Shown: in pieces, positions 42,710-46,835 of the stretch
Position numbering within the stretch: position 1 is the first letter of the stretch
Layout: the number at the start of each line of letters is the position of its first letter
Source: Oligoflexia bacterium
Lineage (GTDB): Bacteria; Bdellovibrionota; Bdellovibrionia; JABDDW01
Direction: 5' to 3'
Length of the DNA stretch: 46,835 nucleotides
NCBI GenBank assembly: GCA_023250675.1
Contig: JAHFAE010000015.1
Span: forward strand, 1 to 46,835
The notes under the pieces: model-generated
What the model was told of the DNA's origin: nothing
The model's database searches: none
The model's input: the letters and a program-made list of their open reading frames with translations, nothing else
Translations under genes and position numbers: made by a program

Positions 42710-44823
42710 TATTTCACCACCGGAGCGTTAAGTTTAGGCGCAGCCAATTGCTCTGGAATGATCATGCTGAATTCAAAAGGATGATTAAAAAGTCCCTCTT
42801 GGCCCTGGGCGTCGACCGCAGAGACAAACCAAATATAGTAACCGTCGGCTAGTTTAGAAGAAGTTATTGTCGTTTCCGCAACCAATCGATCTAGGACAGG
42901 AATCTTATCTCCGTTTTTTGCTTCAATTCTTTGAACCACAATATGATACTGAGCTGTGGCAGGCACTGAATTCCAAATAAATTTAACCGGCGTGGGTTCA
43001 CTGATTTCGATAACTTCTTTATTGGTGGGTTGCATAAGTTGAGGGGGCTTGGCCGCCATTTTCAAAGAAAACGACGAAACTTCGCTATTTTCGATGGCCT
43101 TGCCGTCAGGGGCCAAACTGACTAATTTCCAAAAATAGAGACTAGGAGTTTTCAAACTCAAAGATACGGATTTAATGGTAATGTTGTCTTGCTTTATGAC
43201 TTCTTTAAAGTCATCAGTTTTACTTACGAAAATGCTTACGGGCCCTGGTAAATTTCGTGTTGTTTGCCATTGAAACAAAACAGGCTCAGGATTTTCTGAA
43301 AAGTCCCTTAATATTTCAAGTTTGTCCTTAGGATTCGTCAAAATAAAAGCTTGGGGCTTTGGTTTTGTTTTTATAACTAATTTTCTAATTTCACTTTGCC
43401 CAATACTTGCAGAATGTTCGCCAATTGCTTTAACTCCCCAATAATATGTCCCTTGATTTTGCCAACGCCACGAAAATGTAGCAGTATCTACCGTTTTAGT
43501 TTTAATTATCACCCGTTGGTCTAAATCAGACGAAATATTGACTCGATACTCGGTTCCTTTGGTCATTCCTTTCCACGAGAGTTCCACGGGTTCACCGGTG
43601 TCCCAAACTAATTCGTCAAGGGGTTTAATGAGTTCAGGAAGTTTTGGCATTTTAACTTTTAAAGTAAAGGAATAAGTGGGCGAAACAGCCAGTTCCTCAT
43701 TTTTTGATCCGAAGGCTCGAACGCGCCAGTAGTAAACCTGAGAAGGTAGGTCTTTGACGAGAACTTTGGGTTCAGTTTGGGCTTTTGAATAAGTAATATT
43801 TTTAAAATCAGCGCTTGTTGCTACTTCTGCCACGAAAACTTTGACGGCGATGGCGCACTTCCATTGAAGGTCCACAACGTCTTCTTCGGGCTCTAAATCA
43901 AAGTGAGTTGCATTTTCAGGGTACACGAGTTCCAACCTTTTATCGGCACCCACAGTGAAATTGCGAGAATCTGTGTAGAGCATTTTTTTTTCTGCCATCC
44001 AACCTACACGCCAATAATAGGTCCCTTGGCCCAAAGCGACCGTGGCCCCTTGGTGGCCTTTGAATAATTTGGTTTTGTCGGTCGAAAACAAATTGTCAGG
44101 CGAAATCTCGAGTTGTTCTTGTTTAATTTCTCCTCCTGAAACTTCCCATAAGAATGGTTGTTTCAAGTCGCTGCGATTGGATTGAATTTTAGATCTGTGT
44201 TCAGGAGATTTAAGAACAATAGCGATCTTGCTGACTTGGCCCACACCTGTTTCTGACAATCCTGCGCGGTCAGCTTGTGATAGTTCTACAGATTTTTTAT
44301 TTCGATCGGTGAGGGTGGCGCGTCCTTTGGCCACTTCAATACTGGCATCGGCCCCCATATTCGCTTTAATCTTAACGTCAGCGCCTTCACCTTTAACAAT
44401 TGAATCTTTGACTTTAATCTCAAGGTTCTTACCCGTTTGGGATGAAGAAATGTCTCCGGCCTTAAAGTTCACGCTTAAATTTTGAAGAGATTTGTCTAGG
44501 ACGATTAGACTGTTTTCTCCGACCTCGATAATCGTCGAGTCAGAGAGTTTAATGGCTGCGTTGCTGTCTTTTCCTGTTCTGACTGAATCTTTCGAATAGA
44601 CCAAAGCCGTTTTGTCGATGGGCTCCCACATCACCTCATTTCCCAGCTGTCTCTTAACATTGTTTTCAGCGTATAGAATTTCGCCTACCACTTCGCGATT
44701 CACCTGTTCTTCGCTGGATGATTGTCGAGGTCTGTAGTCGAGGTAAAGGTAGTACGATGCGATCGTGATTCCGATCAAAACAGGACCTATGAAAACAACT
44801 CGTTTGAACCAACTGTCTTGCAA
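42709..44823 (-). CDS. FecR-domain protein with Fn3-like repeats
   Basis: 704 residues. An N-terminal membrane helix (about 8-26, VVFIGPVLIGITIASYYLYL) leads to a FecR-like domain (about 45-200; GNEVMWEPIDKTALVYSKDSVRTGKDSNAAIKLSDSTIIEVG...). Five or so Fn3-like repeats follow to the end (recurrent YYWRVxAxG, FxWxxxP patterns). FecR domains sit in the periplasm and usually pass signals to a cytoplasmic partner. No ECF sigma gene is adjacent; instead an adenylate cyclase lies divergently 101 bases away. A role as extracytoplasmic sensor or scaffold is inference. Confidence 0.8.
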   Translation of the reverse strand: MQDSWFKRVVFIGPVLIGITIASYYLYLDYRPRQSSSEEQVNREVVGEILYAENNVKRQLGNEVMWEPIDKTALVYSKDSVRTGKDSNAAIKLSDSTIIEVGENSLIVLDKSLQNLSVNFKAGDISSSQTGKNLEIKVKDSIVKGEGADVKIKANMGADASIEVAKGRATLTDRNKKSVELSQADRAGLSETGVGQVSKIAIVLKSPEHRSKIQSNRSDLKQPFLWEVSGGEIKQEQLEISPDNLFSTDKTKLFKGHQGATVALGQGTYYWRVGWMAEKKMLYTDSRNFTVGADKRLELVYPENATHFDLEPEEDVVDLQWKCAIAVKVFVAEVATSADFKNITYSKAQTEPKVLVKDLPSQVYYWRVRAFGSKNEELAVSPTYSFTLKVKMPKLPELIKPLDELVWDTGEPVELSWKGMTKGTEYRVNISSDLDQRVIIKTKTVDTATFSWRWQNQGTYYWGVKAIGEHSASIGQSEIRKLVIKTKPKPQAFILTNPKDKLEILRDFSENPEPVLFQWQTTRNLPGPVSIFVSKTDDFKEVIKQDNITIKSVSLSLKTPSLYFWKLVSLAPDGKAIENSEVSSFSLKMAAKPPQLMQPTNKEVIEISEPTPVKFIWNSVPATAQYHIVVQRIEAKNGDKIPVLDRLVAETTITSSKLADGYYIWFVSAVDAQGQEGLFNHPFEFSMIIPEQLAAPKLNAPVVK

Positions 44824-44924
44824 AGATGCTGCCCCTGTTCAATGCCTGCTTTTTCATCGACAGAAAATCTGAAAATCTTAAAAGTTTCTTAAAGGTTAAG
44901 TCAGATTTTGACGAAGTAGTATTT

Positions 44925-46835
44925 GTGAAAATAGGTCTCGGAATTTCAACAAAACTCATCTTCATGGTGACCTTGATTATCGTCGGTTCTATCGGTGTAG
45001 TTGTGTATAATGCCAGCGTCTTATTTCGAGATGACTCGTTGACCCGTGTCCAAGAGATGAATAAGGACATTGCTGAAAGTCTAGCCGACCAAGTTCACAA
45101 TATTCTCAAAGATTCAATTGATAAGATGACCCTGATGGCAGAGACCGTGGCCCAAGCCGGGGGGCAACCCCTCTCTCCTGAAGCACAGGTTCTTGTTCAA
45201 AATGTTTTACGAAGCAATGATGAGTTAATTTCGCTAACAGTCTATAGGCCCGAATCTAATGGCGGCTTCACTGAAATTTACTTTGCTACAAAAGATGAGG
45301 CCTTGGCCGAGTTCGAACTCAAACGAGAAGACCTTAAAGATCGCCCCGCTTCGACAGTATTTGCCAATATTGCAAAACATAACTACGCTGTGACGGTTAT
45401 CAACACAGCACCCATCTTGAAAAAATCAATTCTGACATTGGCTTTTTTGACAAAAGAAAGTGTCAACCAAAAGCAAAGGTGGCTTGTTCGCACAGAGATT
45501 AGACAAGAGCCCCTGCTGAAATTATTTATGAAGAAATCCTTTGTTACGGCTTATCTTGTGGACCCCGACGGAAATCTGCTTGTCCACTCCAATCCTAAAT
45601 TTACTTTACAAAATTACAATGTCTCGGGTTATCCGATCGTTCAAAAAATGCGAGAAGGCAAAGTAAATACTCTCCAGATGCCTTTTGAAGACGAAGAGGG
45701 AGTCGCTTATATAGGGGCTTTCAAAACTATAGGCGTCGGCGATACAGGAGTCGTTGTTCAAGTTGAAACTGAAATGGCCTTGGCCGCTCTAACTCGCGTG
45801 CAGTACCGGGCGTTTTTGATAACAGCCATTGTTGTAGGCATTGCATTTATATTTAACTTTCTTTTTTCAGAGTCCATGATTAGTCCGCTGGGAAGTCTTT
45901 ACCGGGCAACTGAAAAAATAGCCCAAGGTCAATTTGATGTGAAGTTACAGCCCAAAAGTAATGACGAAATAGGTGCATTGACAGTAGCATTTAAAAAGAT
46001 GACTGTCGGTTTACAAGAGCGAGACAAACTCAAAACTACTTTTAATAAATTCCACTCAAAAGAAGTCGCAAAAAAACTTATGTCAGGTGAAATAAAATTA
46101 GGTGGTGAAAGAAAAATGGCCACAGTATTTTTTAGTGACATTCGTGGGTTTACTTCTATGGCCGAATCCATGGGACCCGACGAGGTATTAGGTATGCTCA
46201 ACGAATACATGACGGCCATGGTGCAAATCGTCGACGATTATAAAGGTGTTGTGGATAAATACGTGGGGGATGCCATCATGGCTTTGTGGGGAGTCCCCAA
46301 CTCTGGTACAAACGATGCGCTCAATGCTGTTAACGCCTGTTTAGATATGCGAAAAACTCTAAAAAAACTAAACGAAAAAAGGCGAGGTCGCGGCCAACCC
46401 GAAATCAAAATCGGAATGGGCTTGCACTCCGGTGAAGTGGTCGCTGGTAATATGGGTTCAGATCAGCGTTTGGAGTACACGGTCATTGGCGATACTGTCA
46501 ATCGGGCAAGCCGAATTGAGTCAGCGACTAAAGAGTTCCATACAGATTTTTTAATGAGCGATACAACCTACGCCATTGTGAAAGATCATGGAATTATAGT
46601 CGGCCCTCCTCATTCAATTAAAGTTAAAGGAAAAGCTCTGAAAATTGTTGTTCATCAGGTCATTGGTAAGAAAAATTCGAGCGGATTTTTAGAAACAGAG
46701 TTGAGTGAAAGCGAACAAAGAGCAATCCTGAATGGTCCTCCTACAGAACAAAAAAATGATGAAAATTCAAGTGAAAGACCGCCCTTTGCCCACACCCCAA
46801 GCTATGTGCCTGGCGCAGGGTTAAGACCTCAAATA
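44925..46835 (+). CDS. Membrane adenylate cyclase, class III, right end outside window
   Basis: At least 637 residues from GTG 44925, open to the last base. An N-terminal helix (LIFMVTLIIVGSIGVVVY), an extracytoplasmic CACHE-like sensor (about 40-300), a second helix (AFLITAIVVGIAFIFNFLF), and a HAMP domain (about 325-375) precede a class III cyclase domain (about 395-580). Metal Asp405 (FFSDIRGF) and Asp449 (KYVGDAI), Lys445 and Thr519 (adenine-selecting pair), Asn526 and Arg530 (transition-state residues) are all present, indicating adenylate rather than guanylate activity. Ribosome site is weak. The C terminus after about residue 585 is Ser/Asn/Pro-rich. It senses something outside the cell and makes cAMP. 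Confidence 0.88.
   Translation, partial: MKIGLGISTKLIFMVTLIIVGSIGVVVYNASVLFRDDSLTRVQEMNKDIAESLADQVHNILKDSIDKMTLMAETVAQAGGQPLSPEAQVLVQNVLRSNDELISLTVYRPESNGGFTEIYFATKDEALAEFELKREDLKDRPASTVFANIAKHNYAVTVINTAPILKKSILTLAFLTKESVNQKQRWLVRTEIRQEPLLKLFMKKSFVTAYLVDPDGNLLVHSNPKFTLQNYNVSGYPIVQKMREGKVNTLQMPFEDEEGVAYIGAFKTIGVGDTGVVVQVETEMALAALTRVQYRAFLITAIVVGIAFIFNFLFSESMISPLGSLYRATEKIAQGQFDVKLQPKSNDEIGALTVAFKKMTVGLQERDKLKTTFNKFHSKEVAKKLMSGEIKLGGERKMATVFFSDIRGFTSMAESMGPDEVLGMLNEYMTAMVQIVDDYKGVVDKYVGDAIMALWGVPNSGTNDALNAVNACLDMRKTLKKLNEKRRGRGQPEIKIGMGLHSGEVVAGNMGSDQRLEYTVIGDTVNRASRIESATKEFHTDFLMSDTTYAIVKDHGIIVGPPHSIKVKGKALKIVVHQVIGKKNSSGFLETELSESEQRAILNGPPTEQKNDENSSERPPFAHTPSYVPGAGLRPQI

Noticed and set aside
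1-46835. CRISPR array, IS element or prophage
   Set aside because: No regular repeat-spacer pattern, transposase, integrase or phage structural gene was found.

Overview
The window looks like a chromosomal segment of a Gram-negative, didermic bacterium of the Bdellovibrionota (Bdellovibrio-like) type. This is inferred from moderately AT-rich DNA, very many lipoproteins and outer-membrane barrels, frequent TTG/GTG starts and ATGA/TTGA/GTGA overlaps, and the order tilS, ftsH, cdaA, cdaR, glmM, pdxJ, nnr, tsaE. No database search or base-composition calculation was possible; family names come from recognised motifs.

Layout. (1) 1-7568: surface and envelope proteins. These are a 5'-truncated anchor-D repeat protein, a lipoprotein and barrel pair on the minus strand (the barrel has a homopolymer tract in its presumed signal-peptide region), an Ala/Lys-rich barrel, and a small exported protein coupled to a zinc metalloprotease with an M13-like motif set. 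(2) 7652-9785: three extracytoplasmic electron-transfer proteins, namely a CxxCH-barrel fusion, a cupredoxin lipoprotein and a Tat-exported HiPIP. (3) 9969-14558: asparagine synthetase, a decayed nucleotidyltransferase, a periplasmic protein with a Kir-type potassium channel, a tRNA with anticodon CAT overlapping the end of the channel ORF, and a Bcp peroxiredoxin. (4) 14589-21107: two divergent barrels whose starts are 26 bp apart, a repeat-containing lipoprotein, class I fructose-bisphosphate aldolase, lysS and an exported double-rhodanese-like protein lacking the catalytic Cys.

(5) 21166-23902: a tightly overlapping four-gene minus-strand operon of barrel, FMN-binding protein, ApbE flavin transferase and four-helix membrane protein. 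It reads as an extracytoplasmic flavin-based electron-transfer unit. (6) 24182-28022: accessory DNA with an exported HAD-like protein, a 34-residue exported peptide, a small-protein/nucleotidyltransferase pair, an HNH endonuclease and a 757-base stretch with relics and a GC-rich hairpin. (7) 28023-37605: housekeeping cluster of hydrolase lipoprotein, tilS, ftsH, then the coupled string cdaA-cdaR-glmM-pdxJ-nnr-tsaE (c-di-AMP, cell-wall precursor, vitamin B6, NAD(P)HX repair, t6A). (8) 37606-39819: a structured intergenic stretch with a 42-codon ORF whose ribosome site lies in a hairpin, then an exported phospholipase-D-like protein and a barrel. (9) 39905-46835: a Pro-rich two-domain protein, a Fn3-like/barrel protein, a FecR/Fn3-like protein and a divergent class III adenylate cyclase running off the right edge. 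Two themes recur: envelope-located redox proteins (regions 2 and 5) and envelope sensing (region 9).
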